Origin: Haloferax marinisediminis
Lineage (GTDB): Archaea; Halobacteriota; Halobacteria; Halobacteriales; Haloferacaceae
Direction of reading: 5' to 3'
NCBI RefSeq assembly: GCF_009674585.1
Contig: NZ_WKJP01000001.1
Location: forward strand, 2,724,701-2,788,700
DNA: 64,000 bases
Shown here: piece after piece, positions 1 to 9,626 of the stretch
Layout: each line of letters opens with the position of its first letter
How positions within the stretch are numbered: the stretch's first letter is position 1
The notes under the pieces: generated by a model
The model's database searches: none
What the model saw: only the letters and a program-made list of their open reading frames with translations
What the model was told of the DNA's origin: nothing
Made by a program: the position numbers and the translations under genes

Positions 1-684
1 CGCGACCATCTCCGGTCCACCGAAGTTGTCTCCCTGTCCCCAACGAAGGGTCTCGCCGAAGAACGCGGTTGCATCTGTCCCGAGGTTCTGTTCTCGATTC
101 TGCCAGACAAGGAACGCAGGAATCGTCTTCGTCGCGATTTGTTCCGTGAGCTCTCGTTCGAGTTCACCTACGTCGACGTGCTCGAACGGCACCTTGTCGG
201 TCGGTTCGAACCCGCGCTCTGCGAGCGCCGCGTACGCGTCGTTCCCGAGGTCCATCGGATAGTCGATTGGGTAGACTCGGTCGTGGGCCAGTCGGTCGGC
301 CAGCCGGAACCCGAGCTGGACGACTTCGCTTCGGCACTCGGTCGTCAGGTCGTCTCTGCGTGGGTGCGGTGGTTCGATTTCCTGTTCGGTGTCGTACGAC
401 CGCTCTCCCGACCGATACTCGTCGTAGAGCGCGTTCACCTCGTCTGCCCGGTCGTACGGGCGTTCGACGGCAACCCGGTCGGGGCACCACCCTTCCAACG
501 CATCGACTGTGGTTCGTAACTGGGCCTGTCGCTCGGGGTGGAGCACGTCGTCAACGTCGATTTGGGCGACGTCCAATCCCGGGTTGTCCATGTGGTACGT
601 CCCGAGGAGCATCACCTCGACTGCGCCAGACTCACATCGAGGCCACCCTTCGGGAGGGCTGTCAGACGACTGTTGCCTACTCAT
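1..684 (-). CDS. DUF5694-type conserved protein, 3' end outside window
   Basis: The reverse strand is open from an ATG at 684 to base 1, giving 228 residues with no stop, so the C-terminus lies outside the window. Near residue 23 is the motif LLGTYHMDNPGLD, followed by PERQAQL, then RVAVERPYDR, and later LGFRLADRLAHDRVYPIDYP. These blocks match what I remember of the DUF5694 family, which is distantly related to TraB/GumN-type proteins and has no established biochemical role. No signal peptide or membrane helix is visible, so it is probably cytoplasmic. It is oriented divergently from the LiaF-like gene at 816. Family assignment is from memory of the motif; function is unknown. Confidence 0.75.
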   Translation of the reverse strand, partial: MSRQQSSDSPPEGWPRCESGAVEVMLLGTYHMDNPGLDVAQIDVDDVLHPERQAQLRTTVDALEGWCPDRVAVERPYDRADEVNALYDEYRSGERSYDTEQEIEPPHPRRDDLTTECRSEVVQLGFRLADRLAHDRVYPIDYPMDLGNDAYAALAERGFEPTDKVPFEHVDVGELERELTEQIATKTIPAFLVWQNREQNLGTDATAFFGETLRWGQGDNFGGPEMVA

Positions 685-815
685 ACACACAATCCATCAG
701 TGCTCTGCCATGAATCTGCGGGTCGGTAGACTCGATATTCGCACACATCTCGGGTGTTTCGACAAAATCGAGAATCATAATCGCTGGTTATCCCCGTCTG
801 TTGCCTATCTCTAGC

Positions 816-1493
816 ATGGCATACAGACGCATCTCTAACCAGGTGGTCGTCGGGGGCGCCATCGTTCTCGTCGGCCTCGTACTGCTCGCAAACAGCACCG
901 GCCTCTACGACACGAGCGGCCTGTTCCGGTACATTCCGTCGCTGTTCATCCTCGTCGGCATCTACGCGCTCGTCGCCAGCGGGTTCCGAAACGTCGGTGG
1001 CCCACTCGTCCTCATCGCCATCGCGGGTGCGTGGCAAGCCGTCGCCCTCGACCTCGTAACAGGGTCGCAGGTGTTGTCTCTGTGGCCGATACTCCTCGTC
1101 ATCCTCGGCCTCTCTGTCGTCCTCGGGCGCGTCCGGTCGTCCGTCGAACCGGTCACCGGTGAACGCGTGGACCTCGTCGCCATCTTCGGCGGTCGGAACG
1201 CGCGTGTGACGACCAGTCGGTTCACCGGCGGTGCGATTACTGCGCTGTTCGGGTCTGTCGAAGTGGACCTCCGTGAGGTTCCCGAACTCGAAGAGACCGC
1301 CCGAATCAACGTCACGGCGCTGTTCGGTGGTGCAGAACTCACCGTCCCACGCGACTGGAACGTCCAACTCGACGTGATTCCAATCTTCGGCGCGGCCGAA
1401 GACGAACGCCCGCGGCGCGAACTCGAACACGAAGCCGTTGACCTCGTCGTTAGTGGATTCTGCGGGTTTGGCGGCGTCTCGATAAAGGACTGA
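816..1493 (+). CDS. LiaF-like membrane protein
   Basis: A 225-residue protein. The first ~110 residues hold about four hydrophobic segments (VVVGGAIVLVGLVLLAN, YIPSLFILVGIYALVASG, LVLIAIAGAWQAVAL, LWPILLVILGLSVVLG). The C-terminal half is a soluble repeat-like beta domain with recurring IFGG, LFGS, LFGG and IFGA motifs, typical of the LiaF/DUF1707-type C-terminal domain found in bacterial cell-envelope stress regulators. The ATG at 816 was chosen over an in-frame TTG at 801 because it begins just before the first membrane segment. No two-component partner genes lie nearby, so the bacterial LiaFSR role cannot be transferred. Likely a membrane-associated sensor or accessory protein. Confidence 0.85.
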   Translation: MAYRRISNQVVVGGAIVLVGLVLLANSTGLYDTSGLFRYIPSLFILVGIYALVASGFRNVGGPLVLIAIAGAWQAVALDLVTGSQVLSLWPILLVILGLSVVLGRVRSSVEPVTGERVDLVAIFGGRNARVTTSRFTGGAITALFGSVEVDLREVPELEETARINVTALFGGAELTVPRDWNVQLDVIPIFGAAEDERPRRELEHEAVDLVVSGFCGFGGVSIKD

Positions 1494-1697
1494 CGACAAA
1501 AGCCGCGTCTTTTATCTCCCTCCTCAGTCTTCTCTTTCCTGTGATTGCGACGGGCCTCCCCGACAACATGCGCATGCGTGTCCTCTTCTAGCCACGGGTG
1601 GACCCGTCTTCGGTGTTCGTCGCGGTAACGCGCGGCGAAGCCGAACCCGGCGAACCCCGGGCTGTTTCTGCATCGACTGCCAGACGCATCCGTACCG

Positions 1698-1714
1698 GCG
1701 GGCTTTAGGCCCGC
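1698..1714 (+). promoter_or_regulatory. metG core promoter enclosed by a perfect inverted repeat
   Basis: The sequence gcgggctttaggcccgc consists of two 6-bp perfectly complementary arms (gcgggc and gcccgc) around the 5-nt loop tttag. The TATA-like element ctttagg occupies the loop, 27-31 nt upstream of the metG ATG at 1735, which is the normal haloarchaeal distance for a leaderless transcript. An operator overlapping the TATA box would block TBP/TFB binding. Alternatively the GC-rich arms are coincidental. No upstream gene terminates here, so a terminator role is unlikely. Confidence 0.45.
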
Positions 1715-1734
1715 ATCCGAGATACACGACACAT

Positions 1735-3807
1735 ATGAGTCACGAGGAATTCCCGACAGAGAACCCCGCGGTGGTGACGTGTGGGTTGCCGTACGCGAAC
1801 GGCGACCTCCACATCGGCCACCTTCGAACGTACGTCGGCGGCGACATCTACAGTCGCTCGCTGCGAAAACTCGGCCAACAGACGGCCTTCGTCAGTGGGT
1901 CCGACATGCACGGCACGCCAGTCGCCGTCAACGCCGAGAAAGAGGGCGTCACACCCGAGGAGTTCGCACTCCGTCACCACGAGAAGTACGAAGCGACGTT
2001 CCCCCGGTTCAACATCGACTTCGACAACTACGGCCACACCCACGACGAGACGAACACCGAACTCACGCAGGAAATCGTCAAAACGCTCGAAGCCGAGGGC
2101 TACGTCTACGAGAAAGAGATTCCCGTCGCGTACGACCCCGACGCCGACCAGTGGCTTCCCGACCGATTCGTCGAGGGTGCCTGTCCGTACTGTGGCGAAC
2201 ACGCCCGCGGTGACGAGTGTGACGAAGGCTGTGGTCGTCACCTCGAACCCGGCGAGATAGAGAACCCGACCTCGACGCTCACTGGCAACCCCGCAGAGTA
2301 CCGCGAGCGCCAGCACAAGTTCTTCGCCGTCTCCGACCTACAGGAGTACCTTCAGGAGTTCATCGACCGCCTCGAAGGGACGTCGAACGCCCAGAACCAG
2401 CCGCGTGAGTGGATCGAGGGCGAACTCCAAGACTGGTGTATCACCCGCGACATGGACTGGGGTATCGACTACCCCGGCGAGGAAGGTGACGACCTCGTCC
2501 TCTACGTCTGGGTCGACGCGCCAATCGAGTACATCTCCTCGACCAAGCAGTACTCAGAGAACGTCGGTGCCGACACCTTCGACTGGGAGCAGGCATGGAA
2601 GGAGTCGGGCGACATCGTCCACATCATCGGCCGCGACATCATCCAGCACCACACCGTCTTCTGGCCGGCGATGCTCAAGGGCGCAGGATACATCGAACCC
2701 CGCGCCGTCATGGCCTCTGGCTTCATCACGCTCAACGGCAAAGGGTTCTCGACCTCGCGCAACCGCGCTGTCTGGGCCGACGAGTACCTCGACGAAGGCT
2801 TCCACCCCGACCTACTTCGCTACTACCTCGCCACGAACGGTGGCTTCCAGCAGGACGTCGACTTCTCGTGGTCGAAGTTCCAAGAGCGCGTGAACAGCGA
2901 ACTCGTCGGCACCGTCGGCAACTTCCTCTACCGGTCGATGCTCTTCGCGTACCGCAACTTCGAGGGCACGCCGGACGCCGACGTGTCCGAAGAAGTCGAA
3001 GAGCGCATTCAGGAGGCCATCGACGAGTTCGAAGCGGCCCTCAACGGCTACTCGATTCGCAAGTCCGGCAACGCCGCCGTCCGCCTCGCCCAGTTCGGTA
3101 ACGAGTACATCCAGCGGAACGAACCGTGGAAACTCACCGACGAAGACCCCGAGGCGGCCGCACAGGTCATCCGCGACTGCGTCCAGATTGCGAAGGCAAT
3201 CGCCGTCATCTTCCAACCGGTCGCGCCCGCAAAGATGCAGGCGCTCTGGGAGCAACTCGGCGAAGATGGGGCCGTCGCAGACACGGCCATCGAAGCAGCG
3301 CTCGAGACGCCACCGGCGTCGTTCGGCGAACCCGAAGCACTGTTCGAGAAGATAGAAGACGACCGCGTCGAGGAACTCAACGAGAAGCTCGACGAGCGCG
3401 TCGCCGCGACGGAATCCGAAAGCGACGAGTCCGAAGAGGACACTGACGAGAACATGGCAGACGACGCAGACCTCGAACCCATCGCAGACGACCGCATCTC
3501 CTTCGACGAATTCCAGGACCTCGACCTCCGTGTCGGCGAGATTCTGTCGGCCGAAGGCATCGACGGTGCGGACAAACTCGCCAAACTGACCGTCGACATC
3601 GGTGTCGAAGAGCGCCAAATCGTCGCCGGCATCAAACAGCTCCACGACCTCTCGGAACTGCCGGGCAAGAAAGTCATCATTGTGGCCAACCTCGAAAAAG
3701 CCGAGCTGTTCGGTGTGGAGTCCAACGGGATGCTCCTCGCCGCTGGCGACGAGGCCGACCTCCTGACGACCTACGGTGACGCCGTCACCGGCACGAAGGT
3801 CCAGTAA
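1735..3807 (+). CDS. metG: methionyl-tRNA synthetase with C-terminal tRNA-binding domain
   Basis: A 690-residue class I aminoacyl-tRNA synthetase that charges tRNA-Met with methionine. The HIGH signature is at residues 26-29 (GDLHIGHLRTY). A zinc-knuckle insertion, CPYCGEH...CDEGCGRH, lies near 149-170. The KMSKS-equivalent KGFSTSR is near 335. An acidic linker rich in E, S and D (about 560-585) leads into an EMAP/Arc1p-type OB-fold tRNA-binding domain (about 586-690, with DLRVGEIL and NGMLLAA). In some archaea this domain is a separate protein; here it is fused. The gene is monocistronic and preceded by 240 nt of non-coding DNA with a hairpin-flanked TATA element. Confidence 0.97.
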   Translation: MSHEEFPTENPAVVTCGLPYANGDLHIGHLRTYVGGDIYSRSLRKLGQQTAFVSGSDMHGTPVAVNAEKEGVTPEEFALRHHEKYEATFPRFNIDFDNYGHTHDETNTELTQEIVKTLEAEGYVYEKEIPVAYDPDADQWLPDRFVEGACPYCGEHARGDECDEGCGRHLEPGEIENPTSTLTGNPAEYRERQHKFFAVSDLQEYLQEFIDRLEGTSNAQNQPREWIEGELQDWCITRDMDWGIDYPGEEGDDLVLYVWVDAPIEYISSTKQYSENVGADTFDWEQAWKESGDIVHIIGRDIIQHHTVFWPAMLKGAGYIEPRAVMASGFITLNGKGFSTSRNRAVWADEYLDEGFHPDLLRYYLATNGGFQQDVDFSWSKFQERVNSELVGTVGNFLYRSMLFAYRNFEGTPDADVSEEVEERIQEAIDEFEAALNGYSIRKSGNAAVRLAQFGNEYIQRNEPWKLTDEDPEAAAQVIRDCVQIAKAIAVIFQPVAPAKMQALWEQLGEDGAVADTAIEAALETPPASFGEPEALFEKIEDDRVEELNEKLDERVAATESESDESEEDTDENMADDADLEPIADDRISFDEFQDLDLRVGEILSAEGIDGADKLAKLTVDIGVEERQIVAGIKQLHDLSELPGKKVIIVANLEKAELFGVESNGMLLAAGDEADLLTTYGDAVTGTKVQ

Positions 3808-3900
3808 CTGAGACCAACCGCGACCCGCGACTCGATTTTTCGCGTCGAATCCCACGACAGTACCGCAGAGGCTATCCGTGCTGCTTCCACAGCGTCGTCT

Positions 3901-4206
3901 ATGGAACTCCGCGGCAGGACCGTGATAGGAATCGTGTGCGCACTCGTCGCCGTTGCGGGCCTCGTTGGGGGTGCACTCGGCGGCGGCGCAGGGACGCTGA
4001 CTGTCGAACGCGTGGACGAACTTCCCCAAGGGCAGGGCGCAGTGGCGTTCGCGAATCTCGACCCTGACCAGCGGGCAACGTTCGAGAACGCAGTGACGAC
4101 CGGAGAGCCCGTTCAGCTACCGAACGAGGCCGCCCGTAACGAGTTCGTCGACCCCGGCTACGTCCGGTACGACGGTAGTATCTACCGCACGACTGTCTCC
4201 TCGTAA
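3901..4206 (+). CDS. small exported/membrane-anchored protein, paralogue of next gene
   Basis: A 101-residue protein with one N-terminal hydrophobic segment (about 7-30, IGIVCALVAVAGLVGGALGG) and a short soluble domain. The soluble part carries the blocks VERVDELPQGQGAVAF, NEFVDPGYVRYDG and IYRTTVS. The same blocks occur in the product of the gene at 4273, so the two arose by tandem duplication. No Cys follows the hydrophobic segment, so unlike its paralogue it is not a predicted lipoprotein and should stay as a single-pass membrane protein or be cleaved. Function unknown. Confidence 0.75.
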   Translation: MELRGRTVIGIVCALVAVAGLVGGALGGGAGTLTVERVDELPQGQGAVAFANLDPDQRATFENAVTTGEPVQLPNEAARNEFVDPGYVRYDGSIYRTTVSS

Positions 4207-4272
4207 GTCCTCGTCGAGACCGACCGTACCTTCCGTTTTCCCCTCGAACGTCAGCGTCGTATCGGAGTCACT

Positions 4273-4593
4273 ATGAGCGACGACACAGGACTCTCAGCTA
4301 TGCGATTGGGTGTGTCACTCGCCGTGGTCGTGCTCGTCCTCACTGCGGGGTGTCTCGGCGGGAGCAACGCGTCGGGCTACCTGTCAGTCGAGCGCGTCGA
4401 GGAACTCCCGCAAGGCGAAGGCGCAGTCTCGTACGACAATCTCTCGCCTGCACAACAGGAGGTCTTCCGGGACGCGCTCGGCGAAGACGGGAGCGTGACA
4501 CTGGAGAAAGGAACCGACCGAAACGAGTTCATCGACCCCGGCTACGTTCGGTACGACGGGGAAATCTACCGGACGACCGTTTCGGTACCATGA
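4273..4593 (+). CDS. small lipoprotein, paralogue of preceding gene
   Basis: A 106-residue protein with a lipobox, LTAGC, after a hydrophobic stretch (VSLAVVVLVLTAGCLGG). It is therefore predicted to be lipid-anchored at Cys27 on the outer face of the membrane. The mature part has VERVEELPQGEGAVSYDNL, NEFIDPGYVRYDGEIYRTTVS and closely parallels the product of the gene at 3901. An internal ATG at 4300 (MRLGVSLAV) is an alternative start that still keeps the lipobox. The two genes are separated by 66 nt and lie in the same direction. Function unknown. Confidence 0.78.
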   Translation: MSDDTGLSAMRLGVSLAVVVLVLTAGCLGGSNASGYLSVERVEELPQGEGAVSYDNLSPAQQEVFRDALGEDGSVTLEKGTDRNEFIDPGYVRYDGEIYRTTVSVP

Positions 4594-4621
4594 GACCGTC
4601 TCGGTGCCCGGAATTCCGGAC

Positions 4622-5473
4622 TCACACCTTTCTTGGCGGCCTGAGTCGGTAGTAGCGACGGTTGAGGTTGTACATGTAGCCCTCGCGCATCGTCTTGAGC
4701 ACCGCGTAGGTGACCGTCCCGAAGACGATGGGCAGGAGGAACGTCAAGTCGAACAGCAGGTCGACGTTCATCGGGACGAGGTTCTTGACTGCCAACAGCG
4801 AGATGGTCAGCGCGAAGACCACGCCAAAGACGCCCACTGCGGCCCAGAACGGCTCTTCGACTGGTCGGCGTGCAGAACCCTTGTTGAGGAAGGGGACGAT
4901 GGCGATGAAGCCGACGACGACGCCGTTAGCGAGCACGCCGTAGGTCCGGTCGGCCATAATCTTCTGCCCGCCGAGGATGGCGAGTTCAGGGTTCAACGGG
5001 TCGAGTTTGAGCAGCCCGAACGACCAGTAGAGGTACCAGTCGGGCAAGATAATCGCCGGCGTCTGACTCGGGTTCGCGGGAGCACCGATGTGTGGTGGCA
5101 TCGTCGCCGAGAGGAACAGAATCATCCCGACGAAGAACGACGCAATCGAGAGGTTTCGGACGGTCTCGTGCGGCCACGTCGGGAACGCGAGCACGTCGCG
5201 TTCGACGTAATCGGACGACTGTCGGACCGTTTGGTCTTCGTACCGAGCACGCTCGAAGTACTCGTAGGTCAGGCGCGCGAGTCCGGTCGTTCGGCTCTTT
5301 CGGTCGTAGAAACTCGGTGTCTCGTTGTCCGGTGGGACTGGTCCCATGGGGAGTCCACCGTCGGTGGTGGCCGCGGACTCTTCTGCGGCCGCGTCGCTCC
5401 CGTCGATTCCACCGTCAGCCCACCCACCACTCTCACTCTGTATCCGAGATGGAGACTCGTCGGTCGAGCGCAT
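4622..5473 (-). CDS. cytochrome b C-terminal domain protein (PetD/subunit IV-like), orphan
   Basis: A 283-residue protein. The first ~90 residues are a polar, acidic N-terminal extension. Four hydrophobic segments follow (SIASFFVGMILFLSA; GVLANGVVVGFIAIVPF; AAVGVFGVVFALTISLLAV; LLFDLTFLLPIVFGTVTYAV). The motif LPDWYLYWSFGLLKL (residues about 146-160) is a PDWY version of the quinol-oxidation-site PEWY motif of the cytochrome b C-terminal domain. This identifies a bc1/b6f-type subunit IV. No cytochrome b N-terminal half, Rieske protein or halocyanin gene is adjacent. The ATG at 5473 was chosen over one at 5521 because the intervening 16 residues are basic, unlike the rest of the protein. Confidence 0.85.
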   Translation of the reverse strand: MRSTDESPSRIQSESGGWADGGIDGSDAAAEESAATTDGGLPMGPVPPDNETPSFYDRKSRTTGLARLTYEYFERARYEDQTVRQSSDYVERDVLAFPTWPHETVRNLSIASFFVGMILFLSATMPPHIGAPANPSQTPAIILPDWYLYWSFGLLKLDPLNPELAILGGQKIMADRTYGVLANGVVVGFIAIVPFLNKGSARRPVEEPFWAAVGVFGVVFALTISLLAVKNLVPMNVDLLFDLTFLLPIVFGTVTYAVLKTMREGYMYNLNRRYYRLRPPRKV

Positions 5474-5607
5474 ACTAGAGTGTAGTCTCGAAGGGAGAAA
5501 AGCACGCCGTGAGGGGCTCAAACACCCGAAATCTTGACTTTCCGAGAGTCAATATTGTGCCAAAAAACAATGACTATTACCTACATAGAGTATGTATGAG
5601 AACCACT

Positions 5608-5643
5608 TACTCAACACCGAGTTCATCATCGGGCTTTTTTATT
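5608..5643 (+). promoter_or_regulatory. pyk promoter region with TrmB-like site
   Basis: A TATA-like T-rich element (tttttt followed by att) lies at about 5635-5643, roughly 25 nt upstream of the pyk ATG at 5664, consistent with a leaderless transcript. Just upstream, 5608-5622 reads TACT-N7-GAGT followed by T. This is one base short of the TACT-N7/8-GAGTA site described for the sugar-responsive regulator TrmB in Halobacterium. Further upstream, ttgact and agtcaa (5534-5539, 5547-5552) form an inverted repeat. The identity of the regulator is inferred from the motif only. Confidence 0.4.
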
Positions 5644-5663
5644 CCTCGCTCGTAGGGCGCGCT

Positions 5664-7442
<1,779 letters not shown>

Positions 7443-7485
7443 GCGTGCGGTAGCCCTTTCCCGCCCCATCCCCTATCTGTAACTA

Positions 7486-7701
7486 ATGTCTCGCTCTCCC
7501 CAGCCGCAGACCGAAGACGAACCCGAGTGGCGATTCGGTATCGACGACGTTGGACCAGACGGTATTGTCGACGACTCGACCGTCGAGGAAGAGCCAATCG
7601 AACCCGGGTCGCCACGGACGGAGAACGTCGTCTTCGTGCTTCTCGGCGTGCTTCTCGCAGTTGGACTCATCCTCATCACCGTCTTCCCGAGCGCTGCCTG
7701 A
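7486..7701 (+). CDS. small single-pass membrane protein
   Basis: A 71-residue protein with an acidic, Pro-rich N-terminal half (EPEWRFGIDDVGPDG..., EPGSPRTENVVF) and a C-terminal membrane helix (about 48-68, VVFVLLGVLLAVGLILITVF). The EWRF...EPG.P..ENV..VLLG layout recurs in many haloarchaeal micro-membrane proteins as far as I remember, but no function is known. It is 43 nt downstream of pyk in the same direction and may be co-transcribed. Confidence 0.75.
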   Translation: MSRSPQPQTEDEPEWRFGIDDVGPDGIVDDSTVEEEPIEPGSPRTENVVFVLLGVLLAVGLILITVFPSAA

Positions 7702-7813
7702 CGCCGGCCGCACCGCCCTCGCTGCCGGGGTGAATTTCCGTTTTGATAATCGGGCCTTTTGATTTATGTAACCCCGAGCGAAATCGCCGTCAACCCCAAC
7801 CGGGACACACGAC

Positions 7814-9520
7814 ATGAGTTACGTAGCCCGCGCACCCTCCGTCTTGGCTTCCGTGCTGATTCTCGTTGCGGCGCTGTGGGTTCCGATGCCCACTGCTGCG
7901 GCCGGCGAGCCGACCGCTTCGTTCGAACAGGACGTCACGACCGTCACGCGTGGCGACGTCGTCGAGATACGGGTGAGACACTCCGACCCCGGTGTCCTCC
8001 ACGTCGGCGGCGACGACTACGGCTACCACCTGACGGTCGAACTCACCGGCGCAGGTGTGACGACGGTCACCATCGACACGTACAACTCGACCGGGACGCC
8101 GGAGAACTACGTCTCCGGAGGTGGGAACAAGACCCTCCACACTGCGCAACTCAGTCGGCCAATCGAACCGACGACGTACTTGATGAACGTGACCATCGGG
8201 GGCGTCGAACGTGCTATCGGCCAACTCGACGTCGAACCCCGAGGCAACACGTCGGCGTCGACGTTGGTCGCCCCGGCCAGTCTGAACGGCACCGACTCGT
8301 CGCTCTCGCCCGCGTCAATCCAGTCCGCGTCGACGGCGCGAACGACCGTCGCCAAAGGTGACCTCGCCATCATCCGTCTCAACGAGAGCGGTCTGGAATC
8401 GGCGCTGTCGCCCAACGACGTGGCCGGCGGTGCGACGGCAAACGGAATCGAGGTTTCGATGAACCAACTCGAAGTGCGCCCCAACCACGACCAACAGACG
8501 TTCCTCGCCACGTCCGAAAACGGCGCGACGGTCGTTCCAGACTTCGAAACCGACCGCGTCTACGTCGTCTGGGACACGTCTGACTTGCCGCTCGAAGGCG
8601 AGGCCGAAGACTACGAAGTCACGGTGACCCTGCAGGGCGACCACAGCGACTTCGTCGAATCAGACACCATCACTGCACGCTCCCGGGTTCGACTCGTGAA
8701 ACCGACAGTGTCGATGGCCGTCGACAACGAGACCATCTACCCGTGGGACGCCCCGTCGGTCAACGTGAGCGGCGAGTCGACGTTAGCGCCCGGAAGCGTC
8801 GTCGAACTCCGAGCGCGTGCCCCGGGGCAGCCGTTCTTGAAACTCGTCCCGATGACCGTCTCCGAAAACGGGACACTGCGTGAAAATCTGACGTTCGCAC
8901 CAGAAGACCGTGGCCTCGTCTTCCCGCTGTGGGTTCGTGACTACCGCGACAGTACCGAGACGACGATGCGGATTCTCGAATCCGACGCGAGTCTCCGGTT
9001 CGTCGACCAGGAGACGGACGGAACCTTCGTCACCATCAGCGAAGTCAACCTCTCTGTGGGTGGCTTCATCGAAGTGGAGACACCCGACGAAGAACGCCTC
9101 GGGACGAGCGCGTATCTCCCACCCGGACACCACGAGAACGTCATCGTCGAGTTCGACCGTCGACAACTGACCGACAGCGAACTGCTCGCACTCTCCTACA
9201 CCGACCGCGACCGCGACCAGAACTTCTCGTCGTCGGTCGACCGCCCGTATCGGACGAACGGGAGTAGCAACGGGACGCTCATCGCAGACGACGCGATGGT
9301 CCGACTCGAACCCGACGCCAAGACACCGACGCCGACCAGCACTCCGACGACGGACGAACCACCTTCGACGGCGGCGACGCCGACTGGGACCCCATACCCG
9401 GTCGTCGAACGGACACCACTCGAACCAGCAGTCGCTGGGACGAACACGGGGATTCCGTTCTCGCCCGGACTCGTGGTCATCGCGTTCGTCGTCACCGGAC
9501 TCCTCGCACGCCGACGATGA
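7814..9520 (+). CDS. secreted cell-surface protein with DUF7282-like domain and C-terminal anchor
   Basis: A 568-residue exported protein. Residues 1-35 are a Sec-type signal (ASVLILVAALWVPMPTAAAG). Several beta-rich, Asn-X-Ser/Thr-rich domains follow, suitable for N-glycosylation. A segment at about 396-495 (VTISEVNLSVGGFIEVETPDE, LPPGHHENVIVEFD, SYTDRDRDQNF) resembles the haloarchaeal DUF7282 domain. Then comes a Thr/Pro-rich linker (TPTPTSTPTTDEPPSTAATPTGTP) and a C-terminal hydrophobic helix ending RRR. The last part looks like an archaeosortase-type or plain transmembrane anchor, although a canonical PGF triad is absent (it reads SPGLVV). Likely an S-layer-associated envelope protein. 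The ligand is unknown. Confidence 0.82.
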   Translation: MSYVARAPSVLASVLILVAALWVPMPTAAAGEPTASFEQDVTTVTRGDVVEIRVRHSDPGVLHVGGDDYGYHLTVELTGAGVTTVTIDTYNSTGTPENYVSGGGNKTLHTAQLSRPIEPTTYLMNVTIGGVERAIGQLDVEPRGNTSASTLVAPASLNGTDSSLSPASIQSASTARTTVAKGDLAIIRLNESGLESALSPNDVAGGATANGIEVSMNQLEVRPNHDQQTFLATSENGATVVPDFETDRVYVVWDTSDLPLEGEAEDYEVTVTLQGDHSDFVESDTITARSRVRLVKPTVSMAVDNETIYPWDAPSVNVSGESTLAPGSVVELRARAPGQPFLKLVPMTVSENGTLRENLTFAPEDRGLVFPLWVRDYRDSTETTMRILESDASLRFVDQETDGTFVTISEVNLSVGGFIEVETPDEERLGTSAYLPPGHHENVIVEFDRRQLTDSELLALSYTDRDRDQNFSSSVDRPYRTNGSSNGTLIADDAMVRLEPDAKTPTPTSTPTTDEPPSTAATPTGTPYPVVERTPLEPAVAGTNTGIPFSPGLVVIAFVVTGLLARRR

Positions 9521-9626
9521 TTCGCACGCCAACGATGGTCCACGTACCTCGACTAAACGAACACGGACACCACATGACCGGATACGACGGACGAACGAAC
9601 TGGGACCGAGTGGAGGGAGCCTGACG

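Noticed and set aside
1494..1734. Possible tRNA or pseudogene in the spacer before metG
   Set aside because: No cloverleaf, no T-loop gttcg motif in a suitable place, and no reading frame with haloarchaeal composition. Only the promoter hairpin is supported.
2812..4029. 405-residue minus-strand frame opposite metG
   Set aside because: Shadow of the metG frame, extending over the intergenic region and the start of the next gene, no domain.
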